DNA of 46,143 nucleotides from an uncultured Acidimicrobiales bacterium (GCA_938015575.1 CALLPT010000157.1:1-46143); one strand, 5' to 3'. Positions 34,480 through 42,448 are shown, counted from the stretch's first letter. Program-made: numbers and translations. The notes: generated by a model not told the origin, from the letters alone.

Positions 34480-34968
34480 CTACAAGGGTTTTTGGAAGAA
34501 GCGGACGGTGTAGCCGGGCTCGTGTTCGACGTCTTCGATGCCGGACCAACCACTGGCTTCGTGGAACGCGACCGACTGCGGGTTCGGCGGTTCAACGTTG
34601 ACCTCGCACGTGAGCCGATCCCAACCCTGGGCCCGAGCGTGGTCGGCGAACCTCTCGTAGAGCTTGCCGGCGATGCCCATGCGTCGATGGGTCGGCGCGG
34701 CGATGATGCGGTCAACGTAGCCGAAGTTGTCGTAGCGCTCGTTGAGCCAGCCGTAGTTGCGCGATGTGTACGCCGCGCCTGGCGCCATGGTCACGAGCAA
34801 ACCGCCGATACCGCCGTGTTCGTCGACGGCGACCCAGGCCTTCTCACACCACTCGATGAGCTGGGCGAACGAGGCCGCGTCGTGCGGGTTCACCGCCGGC
34901 ACGGCAGCATTGTTGAGCTCGATCAGGGCCTGGTGGTCTGCAGGCTCGACTTCACGGATCTCGATCAT
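34480..34968 (-). CDS. GNAT family N-acetyltransferase
   Basis: 162 residues covering the GNAT fold: IREVEPADHQALIELNNAAVP at the start, IIAAPTHRRMGIAGKLYERFADHARAQG (the acetyl-CoA pyrophosphate loop R-R-M-G-I-A), and SVAFHEASGW near the end. It transfers acetyl from acetyl-CoA to an amine; the acceptor is unknown. It has its own TAGGCT box and converges on the aminotransferase gene. Confidence 0.85.
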   Translation of the reverse strand: MIEIREVEPADHQALIELNNAAVPAVNPHDAASFAQLIEWCEKAWVAVDEHGGIGGLLVTMAPGAAYTSRNYGWLNERYDNFGYVDRIIAAPTHRRMGIAGKLYERFADHARAQGWDRLTCEVNVEPPNPQSVAFHEASGWSGIEDVEHEPGYTVRFFQKPL

Positions 34969-34974
34969 GGCCGC

Positions 34975-34980
34975 AGCCTA
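34975..34980 (-). promoter_or_regulatory. -10 box for the GNAT gene
   Basis: TAGGCT on the minus strand, 6 nt before the ATG at 34968. Confidence 0.45.
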
Positions 34981-35004
34981 GGAGGATGACTCGACGAGGT
35001 CGCC

Positions 35005-35907
35005 CTAAACCAGGTCACGCAGCTTCTTCTTGTCGACCGAGTGTTGCCAGTCGGCCAGGATCGCCCGCACGGCCGCGATCAGCGCAAGCGGTTGATCAAG
35101 CGGCACGTGGTGGTACGCCTGCGGGATCTCGACCATCGGAACGGCGCGCCCGGTGAGCTTCTCCATGTGCTCTTGGACCTCGGGCGTCACCAGGTCGCTG
35201 AGCTGGCCGTGCATCAACGCCATGCGGCACGTGACGTGCTCGATGTAGTTCTGATCGCTGTCCCGATAGCGCTCGGGAGAAAAGACATTGCGGTCGAACT
35301 TCCAGGTCCACCCGTCGGCGGTTTCCTTGAGCGAGTTGCGAGCGATGTGTTCGACGATGAAGGTGTTCTCACACGGCTGCGGCGGCATGAGGAAGAAATG
35401 CTCCATTGCCGTCTCGAGGTCCGGATAGACCTTGGGGTTCTTGAACATGCGGCCCCGTTGACCTTCCTCGGACTCGGGGTCGGGAGCTCGCACTGGTGAG
35501 TCGAGCACGATTGCGCCGGCCAGATTGTGGCCATGACGTGCGGCCATCGCGAGCGCCACGTGGCCGCCCATCGAGTGGCCGACGACGATCGGTTGAGGTT
35601 GGCTGTTCGCGGCCGCGGCCACGGCCATGACCTCGTCGGACCATTGCTCCATCGAGTAGCTGTCGCGATGTGCGCTATCGCCGTGGCCCGACAGGTCGGG
35701 GGCAATGACGAAGTACTTCTGGGTGAACTGGGGCGCGATGAACGACCACCACTGGGCATGCGCCGCGCCGCCGTGCAGCAGGATGAGACACGGCTTGTCG
35801 ACCTCGCCCCAGGTCAGATAACTGATCGTTGCGCTTTCGAAGTCGACCGTGCTCGTCGTCGGGCGATTGGCAATGGCTCCGGTGAACCAGGTCGGCGGTC
35901 GCGTCAC
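35005..35907 (-). CDS. alpha/beta hydrolase
   Basis: 300 residues. LILLHGGAAHAQWW is the oxyanion strand, VVGHSMGGHVALA holds the nucleophile Ser, and the C-terminal QAYHHVPLDQP holds the catalytic His. The acid residue probably lies near LMHGQLSDLVTP. The start is chosen as the GTG at 35907 because TAGCGT stands 7 nt upstream of it; a GTG at 35916 overlaps that box. The frame is open further upstream but reads across an intergenic repeat. Esterase, lyase-type C-C hydrolase and haloperoxidase-like roles all fit. Confidence 0.83.
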   Translation of the reverse strand: MTRPPTWFTGAIANRPTTSTVDFESATISYLTWGEVDKPCLILLHGGAAHAQWWSFIAPQFTQKYFVIAPDLSGHGDSAHRDSYSMEQWSDEVMAVAAAANSQPQPIVVGHSMGGHVALAMAARHGHNLAGAIVLDSPVRAPDPESEEGQRGRMFKNPKVYPDLETAMEHFFLMPPQPCENTFIVEHIARNSLKETADGWTWKFDRNVFSPERYRDSDQNYIEHVTCRMALMHGQLSDLVTPEVQEHMEKLTGRAVPMVEIPQAYHHVPLDQPLALIAAVRAILADWQHSVDKKKLRDLV

Positions 35908-35914
35908 AGAGGTC

Positions 35915-35920
35915 ACGCTA
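35915..35920 (-). promoter_or_regulatory. -10 box for the alpha/beta hydrolase gene
   Basis: TAGCGT on the minus strand, 7 nt before the GTG at 35907. It is used to choose that start over 35916. Confidence 0.4.
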
Positions 35921-35934
35921 GGCGAGTAGTCCGC

Positions 35935-35990
35935 CTTTGCTCGCAAGCTCGCAAACGCTGCTCGTGGTGAAGGCTCTGCGGTCCTCCCAG
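35935..35990 (+). repeat. 56-bp intergenic repeat, copy A
   Basis: Runs from CTTTGCTCGCAAGCTCGC to GCTCTGCGGTCCTCCCAG. By hand alignment it matches the minus strand of 37946-38001 in 48 of 59 columns. It lies between the hydrolase gene and the etfA terminator. Confidence 0.6.
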
Positions 35991-36033
35991 AAAGGCTCAC
36001 CGCCCGCTTGCTGAGCAGGCGAAAACGACGGAA

Positions 36034-36069
36034 GCCCCGGCCGATCCGGCGGAACGGATCGACCGGGGC
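36034..36069 (-). terminator. strong terminator after etfA
   Basis: GCCCCGGcCGATCCG, a 6-nt loop GCGGAA and CGGATCGaCCGGGGC form a 14-pair stem with one mismatch. It starts about 20 bp beyond the etfA stop, and on the minus strand a TTTT run lies shortly after it. Confidence 0.7.
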
Positions 36070-36088
36070 GTCTCGACGCAGCGGAGAC

Positions 36089-37072
36089 TCAGAGACCCTT
36101 GCGCTTCTTGATCTCGGCGGTGATGGCGGGGACGACCTTGTGCAGGTCGGCGATGACCGCATAATCGGCCTTGACGACCATGTTCGCTTCGCGGTCGGTG
36201 TTGATCGCCAGGATTCGCTTCGACGCCATCGCGCCCACCCAGTGCTGGATGGCACCGCTGATGCCGGTCGCGATGTAGATCTCCGGAGCGATCCGGGTAC
36301 CGGTCTGGCCGACCTGGTCCGTGTGGTTGCGCCAACCGAGGTTGGTCACCGCACGGCTGCAGCCGACGCGTCCACCGAGGAGCCCCGCCAGCTCTTCGAG
36401 CTGCTCGAAACCCTCGGCCGAACCGACGCCACGACCGCCGGACACGACCACCGGAGCGGTCGACAACGTCACGCCAGCTTCCTGCACGTCGCGTCCCTTA
36501 ACGATCGTGCGGGCGAGCGACTCGTCGAGGTTCGGTGAGAAGTCCTGCACGGTGCCCGCTCCGGGAGCGGGCGCTGGTTCGGCGACGACGGCATGGTGGC
36601 CGAAGCTGACGAGCTTCGGACCGTCACCGCTGTCGAGCGTCGCATCTTCGAGCAGCGAGCCGCCCCACTGGATGCGGGTCATCGACCACATGCCATCGCC
36701 TGGCGTGATGGTCGTGCAGTTGGCGACGAAGGGCAGATCCATGCGCGCCGCGACGTGGGCCATGACCTCGTTGCCTCGGCTGGTACCGACGGCCATCACG
36801 GCCGCGGGCGACTCGGCTGCGACGAGCTGGACAACCGATTCGCCGAAGGCCTCGGGGCCGAAGTCGGTCAGCATCGGTGCCGTCACATTGTGGACGACAG
36901 CGGCGCCGCCGGCAGCAGCCTGGCCGGCCAGGTCGAGGCCTCCATCGCCGATGAGGACGGCATGGACGTCGGTGCCCATGTCACCGGCCAGCAAGCGGGC
37001 GGCGGTCAGGGCTTCGTCGTTGGCTTCAGACCACTTGCCGCGGTCGTGTTCGAGAATTACCAGCAGTGTCAC
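36089..37072 (-). CDS. etfA: electron transfer flavoprotein, alpha subunit
   Basis: 327 residues. The N-terminal domain is of adenine-nucleotide alpha hydrolase type (MTLLVILEHDRGKWSEANDEALTAARLL). The C-terminal FAD domain carries PVVVSGGRGVGSAEGFEQLEELAGLLGG and the ETF-alpha signature IYIATGISGAIQHWVGAMASKRILAINTD...ADY. It pairs with EtfB to carry electrons from dehydrogenases to ETF-quinone oxidoreductase. It follows the EtfB-encoding frame by 85 bp and ends at a strong terminator, closing the operon. Confidence 0.93.
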   Translation of the reverse strand: MTLLVILEHDRGKWSEANDEALTAARLLAGDMGTDVHAVLIGDGGLDLAGQAAAGGAAVVHNVTAPMLTDFGPEAFGESVVQLVAAESPAAVMAVGTSRGNEVMAHVAARMDLPFVANCTTITPGDGMWSMTRIQWGGSLLEDATLDSGDGPKLVSFGHHAVVAEPAPAPGAGTVQDFSPNLDESLARTIVKGRDVQEAGVTLSTAPVVVSGGRGVGSAEGFEQLEELAGLLGGRVGCSRAVTNLGWRNHTDQVGQTGTRIAPEIYIATGISGAIQHWVGAMASKRILAINTDREANMVVKADYAVIADLHKVVPAITAEIKKRKGL

Positions 37073-37117
37073 GATGCTTCTCCAGCGAGCGAGGGACGAG
37101 CGAGTAGGCCAGGGTGT

Positions 37118-37127
37118 CCGCAGAGCA
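37118..37127. repeat. short match to the spacer repeat
   Basis: CCGCAGAGCA between etfB and etfA is shared with the linker copy (37952-37961) and, inverted, with most of copy A's GCTCTGCGG. Confidence 0.35.
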
Positions 37128-37157
37128 GCCCGAGCGAAGCGAAGTTGCGATTGCGAA

Positions 37158-37928
37158 TCAACTCAGCACTCCGATTTCTTCCAAGAGGTCCACGATTGCC
37201 ACGGCGGCCGACTCGTCGGTGCCGAGGATCTCGGTGTTGCTCTCCTGTTCCGGCGGACGGTGCAACGTGACGAGACCTTGGCCACCGGCAGCGGCATCGA
37301 TCTCGGCAGTGTTCATCTCGGCCTTCTTCGAGGCGAGGCGTCCCTTCATCGTCGGGTACCGAGGCAGGTTGATGCCCTCGAGAATCCCAAGCACCGCGGG
37401 CGTTGGCACCTCGTACACCTCGAACCCGCCGTCGATGGCACGGTTCGCCGTGACGGAACCGTCACCGGGCACGACGCCCTTGATGCCGTTGACGATCGGG
37501 CGACCAAGCTTGTGCGCGACCCGCACCCCGACCTGGAAGCCGCCGCTGTCCGCAGACTCGTTGCCCATGAACACGAGGTCGAACGGCACACCGTTCGCTT
37601 CCTCGGCCTGCTGGATCGCCTCGGTCAGCGCCGTGGCCGTGCGCTGGGGATCCCAGGCACTGCCGTCGGTTGGCACGAGGATGATCTTGTGGGCGCCGAC
37701 GCTTGCTGCGTAACGCAGCTGCTCTTCGGCTTCGACCGGGCCGAGCGTGAGCACGGTGACTTCGCCACCGTCGCGTTCGCTGATCTGGACGGCTTCTTCG
37801 AGCGCGCACTCTTCGTGCGGGCTGGTCGTGAAGCCGAGGTGGGCGGCGTCGACGGCCTGCCCGTCCTCGGTCACGTTGATCTTGGCTCCCGGTGCCGGGA
37901 CCCGTTTCACACAAACAAGAATTTTCAT
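37158..37928 (-). CDS. etfB: electron transfer flavoprotein, beta subunit (C-terminal part of the fusion, own start possible)
   Basis: 256 residues if translation begins at the internal ATG 37928. MKILVCVKRVPAPGAKINVTEDG is a textbook EtfB start; DLVFMGNESADSGGFQVG and the signature-like VPTPAVLGILEGINLPRYPTMKGRL follow. A GAAAG lies about 8 nt before this ATG and could serve as a ribosome site, so free EtfB may be made as well as the fusion. It must dimerise with EtfA, encoded next. The reading frame is continuous with the upstream dehydrogenase without a stop. Confidence 0.85.
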   Translation of the reverse strand: MKILVCVKRVPAPGAKINVTEDGQAVDAAHLGFTTSPHEECALEEAVQISERDGGEVTVLTLGPVEAEEQLRYAASVGAHKIILVPTDGSAWDPQRTATALTEAIQQAEEANGVPFDLVFMGNESADSGGFQVGVRVAHKLGRPIVNGIKGVVPGDGSVTANRAIDGGFEVYEVPTPAVLGILEGINLPRYPTMKGRLASKKAEMNTAEIDAAAGGQGLVTLHRPPEQESNTEILGTDESAAVAIVDLLEEIGVLS

Positions 37929-40547
37929 AGTTGATCTTTCGTTCGCTGGGACCGCAGAGCAATCGCCACAACGCAGCGTTGGCGGAGCTTGCGGAGCAAA
38001 GGCGTACTCCCCCTTGAGGCGGGTGTCTTCGGGGTCGAAGGCCGAGCCGGTCGTGGCGACGATCGTCGCCGGGAACAGCTCGTTCATGTACATGACCTTG
38101 AACGTGTTACCGATCTCGGCCATCTCGACGGGCAGGTAGCCCAGGCACAGGTACTTGCCGTAGCTCGGGCCGTTGCCGGCCGTCGTAACGACGCTCACGC
38201 GGCCGTGGCTATAGGTGATGCGCTCACCGTCATCGGTGAGGATCGGCGCGTTGCCACCCTGGATGAAGCGCTTGCGGCCCTGGCTGTCGTGGAGGTCCTC
38301 GATCGCCAGGGTGCACATGATTGCGGCGGGGCCGGCCTCGCGTGCGGCCAGGTAGGCCTCTTTGCCGATGAAGTCCGCAGCCTTGACCTTGGGGCGAGCC
38401 AGGCCAGCCTCGACCGGGTTGTACTCGGACTCGAGCTCGGCGCCCATCAGGCGGTAGCCCTTCTCGACGCGACCGCCGACGGCGTAGACGCCGGCACCGG
38501 TCGGACGACAACCGTGATCGGCACCTGCAGCAGCGATTGCATCCCAAACGGCTGGAGCATCGGCCCACGGGATGTAGATCTCCCAGCCCGTGTCACCGAC
38601 GTAGCTGATCCGGAAGATGTCCGTGCTCACGTCGCCACCTGCGGTGGCGATCATCACCGACCGTACGGAGCCGTACGGCGAACCTTCGTGGCTGAGGTCG
38701 GCATCGGTGATCTGACCGAGGATGGCCGGGGCGTTGGGGCCCCACAGGCCGATGGTCACGTAGTCCTCGGTGCGGTTGGTGAAGGTCACCGAACCGTCGC
38801 GGGGCATGTACTTCTTGACCCACGCCTCGTCGCGACCGCCGTCGAAGGCACCGGTGACGACCCGGATGTGATCGTCGCCGAGGCGCAGCATCGTCAGGTC
38901 GGAGTGGAAGCCACCATCGGGGGTCAGCCACGGGGTGTAGGTGCTGGTGCCGACCGGCTTGTCGACCTTGTTGACCGACAGGTACTCGGCGAATTCGACC
39001 GCGCCCGGACCGGTCAGATCAAAGATCTGGAAGGCGGTCAGGTCGATCATGCCGGCGTTCTCACGCAGGTTGAGGTGCTCGGCGTCGATGATCGGGCTCC
39101 ACCAACGGTTGTCCCACTCGACCTCGCGCTCGGCAATGCCGTAGCGCTCTACGAGATCGGCGTTGCTCGCGTACCAGTGCGGACGCTCCCACACGCGGGC
39201 GGTGAAGTACTCGGCGCCGAGGGCGTCGGTCTGTGCCTTGAGGCTGGACTCCTTGAGGCCGCGGCGCGATTCCCACTGCTCGCTCGGGTGGACGATGCCG
39301 TAGGTCTTGATGAAGTGCTCGTCGGCGCGGGCCCAGATGTGCTCGTCGCTCTTCTCGTCGTCGTAGAAGCGGCTGATGTCCGAAGCGTGCGGGTCGATGA
39401 CACGGGGGTAGCCGTAGGTCATCCACTCGGCGACGACCTGGGCCATGCCCGGGCCTTCCTTGACCCAGACGGCGGCGGCCGACCACAGGTTGCGGACGTC
39501 GGGCAGCTCGCCCAAGCACGGCATGGCATCGGGGGTGAGCGACAGCAGACCGTTGATGGCGTACTTGATCTCGGCGTCGCCGAGCATGTCCATCAGCTCG
39601 ATGGCGGTTTCCATCTGCGGATCGAAGTCGTCTTGGGTGAACGGCATCTCGGTCGGGGAGAGGGCGGCCTCTTCGTTCGACGGGATCTCGTCGGGGTGGT
39701 GCAGGATCGCACGGTGGCCGTACGAGCCGACCTCCATCGAGCCGGCCGACTGGCGCTCGTAGCAGAAGGTGTCCATGTCGCGAACGATCGGGTAGCCGAT
39801 TTCGTTGTTGGTCTCGACGAGCACGTCCATCGGGCCGACGTCGGCCATCTGGTGCACGGCGGGGACGAGCGGGATGTAGGTGTCGGCCATGTTGGCGATG
39901 CGGTTCGACCACACGCCGCAGGCGATGACGACGTACTCGGTCTCGATCGTGCCCTTGTCGGTGACGACGGCCTTGATCTGGCTCATGCCCGGGACGGGGT
40001 CGTCTTCGGTGATGAGGTCGAGGACCTCGGTGTTGGCAAAGGTCTGCAGGCCGGCCTTTTCGGCGGCTTCCTTGCGCATGACCGTGCCGGTCTCGAGCGA
40101 GTCGACGACGGAAACGGTCGGGCAATAGAAGCCGCCCATGATGACGTCTTCGTTGATGAAGGGAACGAGTTCCTTGACCTCGGCTGGGGTCAGCATCTTG
40201 GCTTCGACGCCCCACGCCATGGCCGAGGTCATGCGACGCTCGAGCTCGTTCATGCGTTCCTGGGTACGGGCAACTTCGATGCCACCGGAGTCGACCGACA
40301 TGTTCAGGTCGCGGTACTGGTTGGCGCTCTGCACACCGAGCAGGGCCATTTCCTTGTTGTGGTCAACCGGGAAGATGAAGTTCGACGCGTGGCCGGTCGA
40401 ACCACCGGGGTTGGGCAACGGGCCCTTGTCGAGGAGGACGATGTCCTCCCAGCCCAATCGAGCCAGGTGGCCGACGAGGCAGTTGCCGACGATGCCGGCG
40501 CCGATGACGACGACCTTGGCCGACGTTGGGAACGCTGTATCACTCAT
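37158..40547 (-). CDS. dimethylglycine/sarcosine dehydrogenase-like flavoprotein fused in frame to ETF beta
   Basis: One uninterrupted frame of 1129 residues from the ATG at 40547. Residues 1-380: FAD-binding DAO domain (VVVIGAGIVGNCLVG; GGSTGHASNF with H53 where DMGDH-type enzymes attach FAD covalently). Residues about 440-850: GcvT-like tetrahydrofolate domain (PTGAGVYAVGGRVEKGYRLMG, then FDPEDTRLKG at its natural end). About 27 linker residues follow, then complete EtfB from residue 874. Such enzymes demethylate N-methylglycines, give the methyl group to folate and electrons to ETF, so donor and acceptor are joined. The linker has mixed third-position bases and resembles an intergenic repeat, so stop loss or a C5-run error (38009-38013) is possible. 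Confidence 0.7.
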   Translation of the reverse strand: MSDTAFPTSAKVVVIGAGIVGNCLVGHLARLGWEDIVLLDKGPLPNPGGSTGHASNFIFPVDHNKEMALLGVQSANQYRDLNMSVDSGGIEVARTQERMNELERRMTSAMAWGVEAKMLTPAEVKELVPFINEDVIMGGFYCPTVSVVDSLETGTVMRKEAAEKAGLQTFANTEVLDLITEDDPVPGMSQIKAVVTDKGTIETEYVVIACGVWSNRIANMADTYIPLVPAVHQMADVGPMDVLVETNNEIGYPIVRDMDTFCYERQSAGSMEVGSYGHRAILHHPDEIPSNEEAALSPTEMPFTQDDFDPQMETAIELMDMLGDAEIKYAINGLLSLTPDAMPCLGELPDVRNLWSAAAVWVKEGPGMAQVVAEWMTYGYPRVIDPHASDISRFYDDEKSDEHIWARADEHFIKTYGIVHPSEQWESRRGLKESSLKAQTDALGAEYFTARVWERPHWYASNADLVERYGIAEREVEWDNRWWSPIIDAEHLNLRENAGMIDLTAFQIFDLTGPGAVEFAEYLSVNKVDKPVGTSTYTPWLTPDGGFHSDLTMLRLGDDHIRVVTGAFDGGRDEAWVKKYMPRDGSVTFTNRTEDYVTIGLWGPNAPAILGQITDADLSHEGSPYGSVRSVMIATAGGDVSTDIFRISYVGDTGWEIYIPWADAPAVWDAIAAAGADHGCRPTGAGVYAVGGRVEKGYRLMGAELESEYNPVEAGLARPKVKAADFIGKEAYLAAREAGPAAIMCTLAIEDLHDSQGRKRFIQGGNAPILTDDGERITYSHGRVSVVTTAGNGPSYGKYLCLGYLPVEMAEIGNTFKVMYMNELFPATIVATTGSAFDPEDTRLKGEYAFAPQAPPTLRCGDCSAVPANERSTMKILVCVKRVPAPGAKINVTEDGQAVDAAHLGFTTSPHEECALEEAVQISERDGGEVTVLTLGPVEAEEQLRYAASVGAHKIILVPTDGSAWDPQRTATALTEAIQQAEEANGVPFDLVFMGNESADSGGFQVGVRVAHKLGRPIVNGIKGVVPGDGSVTANRAIDGGFEVYEVPTPAVLGILEGINLPRYPTMKGRLASKKAEMNTAEIDAAAGGQGLVTLHRPPEQESNTEILGTDESAAVAIVDLLEEIGVLS
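37946..38001 (-). repeat. 56-bp repeat, copy B, forming the fusion linker
   Basis: Minus-strand sequence from CTTTGCTCCGCAAGCTCCGC to GCTCTGCGGTCCCAG matches intergenic copy A (35935-35990). Here it is read through as part of the linker between dehydrogenase and EtfB. Confidence 0.6.
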
Positions 40548-40608
40548 GCGTGAAGCTCCAGTGTGAAATCCGGTGAGGGTGAAGTTCCGGGTTGATGTTG
40601 TGATCAAC

Positions 40609-40633
40609 GAGTGATATATCACTCATGTATCAC
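40609..40633. promoter_or_regulatory. operator candidate for the GntR regulator
   Basis: GAGTGATATATCACTC (40609-40624) is a perfect 16-bp palindrome between the divergent regulator and fusion genes. A further TATCAC half-site at 40628-40633 is spaced 11 bp, one helical turn, from the first. FCD-type GntR proteins bind such AT-rich inverted repeats, usually next to their own gene. Confidence 0.65.
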
Positions 40634-40701
40634 AGAAGCCTACGACGCGACCTTGCGTCTGAGCAACCCCCAATTTTCGACCGGCGGTCAAAGCACACGA
40701 G

Positions 40702-41352
40702 ATGTCGACATCACTCAGCGAACAGGCCTATTCGCAGCTACGCGAACGCATCGTCCGGTTGGACTACGCGCCCGGTGACGTTCTTCGCGAAGACTCGCTT
40801 CGCGAAGAACTCGGCATTGGTCGCACCCCCATCCGCGAGGCCCTGCAGCGTCTCGAACGCGAGCACTTCGTCAACGTCGTTCCCCGCCAGGGCATCTTCG
40901 TCACCGGCATCGACGTCGACGAGCTGGCCATGCTCTTCGAGACCCGCATGGTGCTCGAGCCGTACGCCGCTCGCCTGGCGGCGCGGCGGGGTGCGCCCGG
41001 TCAATGGGATGCGATGGAAGCCGCGCTTGCGCGCACGGCCGATGCCGCGGATGGCAATGAGCTGCTCGCCATCGACCGCCAATGTCACGAGCTCATGTGG
41101 CAGGCAGCGGGCAACCGGTTCCTGCTCGACACGCTTGACATGTTGTACGCCCAAAGCGACCGGCTGTGGCATCAGTACCTGTCCGATGTCGCTGAGCCCG
41201 CGCATGCCGTCGATGAGCACGTCGGCATCCTCGACGCGCTTCGCAGCGGCAACGCCGATCACGCGGCCAAGCTCGTCGACGAGCACGTGGCCGCGTTCGA
41301 TGCCGAGATCCGCGCCGCGGTGACCGCCCGCCTCACCGCCCCGCTGGGCTGA
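40702..41352 (+). CDS. GntR family transcriptional regulator, FCD (FadR) type
   Basis: 216 residues. The winged helix at residues 5-70 reads QAYSQLRERIVRLDYAPGDVLREDSLREELGIGRTPIREALQRLEREHFVNVVPRQGIFV. An all-helical FCD domain follows, with possible metal or ligand residues (AIDRQCHELMW, the later DEHVGILDAL and DEHVAAF). FCD ligands are usually carboxylic acids such as lactate, glycolate or amino-acid derivatives. It is divergent from the dehydrogenase-ETF operon and most likely controls it, with an N-methylglycine or its product as the signal (inference). Confidence 0.9.
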   Translation: MSTSLSEQAYSQLRERIVRLDYAPGDVLREDSLREELGIGRTPIREALQRLEREHFVNVVPRQGIFVTGIDVDELAMLFETRMVLEPYAARLAARRGAPGQWDAMEAALARTADAADGNELLAIDRQCHELMWQAAGNRFLLDTLDMLYAQSDRLWHQYLSDVAEPAHAVDEHVGILDALRSGNADHAAKLVDEHVAAFDAEIRAAVTARLTAPLG

Positions 41353-41393
41353 TCCGGGTCTCGTCGGCCCCGAGCGGCTTTGCTCGAAAAATG

Positions 41394-41421
41394 AACGAGC
41401 CCCGCCGTAGCGGGGCTCGTT
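41394..41421 (-). terminator. terminator of the fasciclin gene, possibly bidirectional
   Basis: AACGAGCCCCGC-CGTA-GCGGGGCTCGTT is a perfect 12-pair hairpin 17 bp from the fasciclin stop. On the minus strand it is followed by CATTTTTC. It also lies 42 bp after the GntR stop on the other strand. Confidence 0.85.
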
Positions 41422-41437
41422 CCTCGTTCCTGAGGAT

Positions 41438-42373
41438 TTAGCGCAGTCGGCGGCGTCCGCTCACGACGAAGCTGGCGCCCAGGGCGAACAGGCCGACCGC
41501 AACCGCAAAGGCAGCTTCGCTGGATGCGCCCGTGACCGCAAGGCCAGCCGAGGCATCGCCGCCTCCGGTTCCTCCGGTGTCGCCTGCGGCAGCGGGCACC
41601 ACCGTCGTGGCGTCGCCGGCGGCGGCATTGATGCCGAAGCCGAAGGGCCCGTCGGTGTCGATGGTGGGAGCGTTGCCGATAGCGCCGGCGAGCGGAAGCC
41701 GCTCGGCTGTCACCGGCTCGTCATCAGTCTCCGGCGCCGGTGTAGGTTCAGGCGTGGGCTCGGGGTCAGCGGCCGGCTCCACGGCGATCGGGAGCATGAC
41801 CCGGCTCACGAAATGCAGGACGCCGTTGCAGACCACCGTGTCCTGGCCGATGATGATCGCGTCGGTCAGGGCCGGAGCGTTGTCGACCAAGGTCGTTCCG
41901 TTGACCGTGATCGTTGCGCCCTGCAAGGTCGTCAACGTGGTGGCTGCGGTGATCTCGTCGGCCATCTGTGCAGTGCCAAGCAGGTGGTAGCGCAGGATCG
42001 CGTCGAGGGTTGGAAGCGGGTCGCCGCCGCCGAGTTCGGTGAGCGCTGCGACGATGGCGCTGAACGCGCCCGCTTCGTCGGAACCGTCGTAGCCCAGGTC
42101 TTGGGCGAGCGCGACGAACGCGGCATCGTTTGGAGCAAACACCGTGAAGTCGCCGTCACCGTCGAGCACGTCGGTCAGCCCGGCAGTTGCGACCGCTTGG
42201 GTGAGCAGTTCGAAGTTCGACGAAGCGCCCGCGATGTCAATGGCGGACTGGGCTCCGTTGACGCTGCATCCTCCTGCTTGCGCCGAAGCTGGGCCCGAAG
42301 CGGCGAAGCCGGCGACGGTGGCCACCAGGGCAATGAGTGCTGCGGTAAAGGCGGCGCGGATGAAACGGTTCAT
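41438..42373 (-). CDS. secreted fasciclin (FAS1) domain protein with LAVTG cell-wall sorting signal
   Basis: 311 residues. A signal peptide covers about residues 1-32 (cleavage near ASAQA). One FAS1 domain spans about 45-205 with DFTVFAPNDAAF, ILRYHLLG and VCNGVLHFVSRVMLP. A Pro/Glu/Thr-rich linker follows, then a Gly/Ala-rich region. The end is LAVTG (from about residue 278), a hydrophobic helix and RRRLR, as recognised by class E sortases (LAxTG). FAS1 domains mediate adhesion to surfaces, polysaccharides or other cells. GGGAG upstream of the ATG is a ribosome site, unlike the leaderless neighbours. Confidence 0.88.
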   Translation of the reverse strand: MNRFIRAAFTAALIALVATVAGFAASGPASAQAGGCSVNGAQSAIDIAGASSNFELLTQAVATAGLTDVLDGDGDFTVFAPNDAAFVALAQDLGYDGSDEAGAFSAIVAALTELGGGDPLPTLDAILRYHLLGTAQMADEITAATTLTTLQGATITVNGTTLVDNAPALTDAIIIGQDTVVCNGVLHFVSRVMLPIAVEPAADPEPTPEPTPAPETDDEPVTAERLPLAGAIGNAPTIDTDGPFGFGINAAAGDATTVVPAAAGDTGGTGGGDASAGLAVTGASSEAAFAVAVGLFALGASFVVSGRRRLR

Positions 42374-42448
42374 TGTCTACTCCCAAACATGAACACTGTG
42401 AACGGCTCACTGTAGACACCTCCCGCGCGGCGCGTGCATCTTGGCGAA

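Noticed and set aside
37989-40553. An 854-codon open frame antisense to the dehydrogenase
   Set aside because: It mirrors the codon pattern of the sense gene, has no recognisable domain and is a by-product of high GC; the sense strand has clear FAD and GcvT motifs.
40547-40622. An upstream start for the dehydrogenase at 40622
   Set aside because: It would place the operator palindrome inside the coding region and add 25 residues with no family match before the FAD-binding strand.
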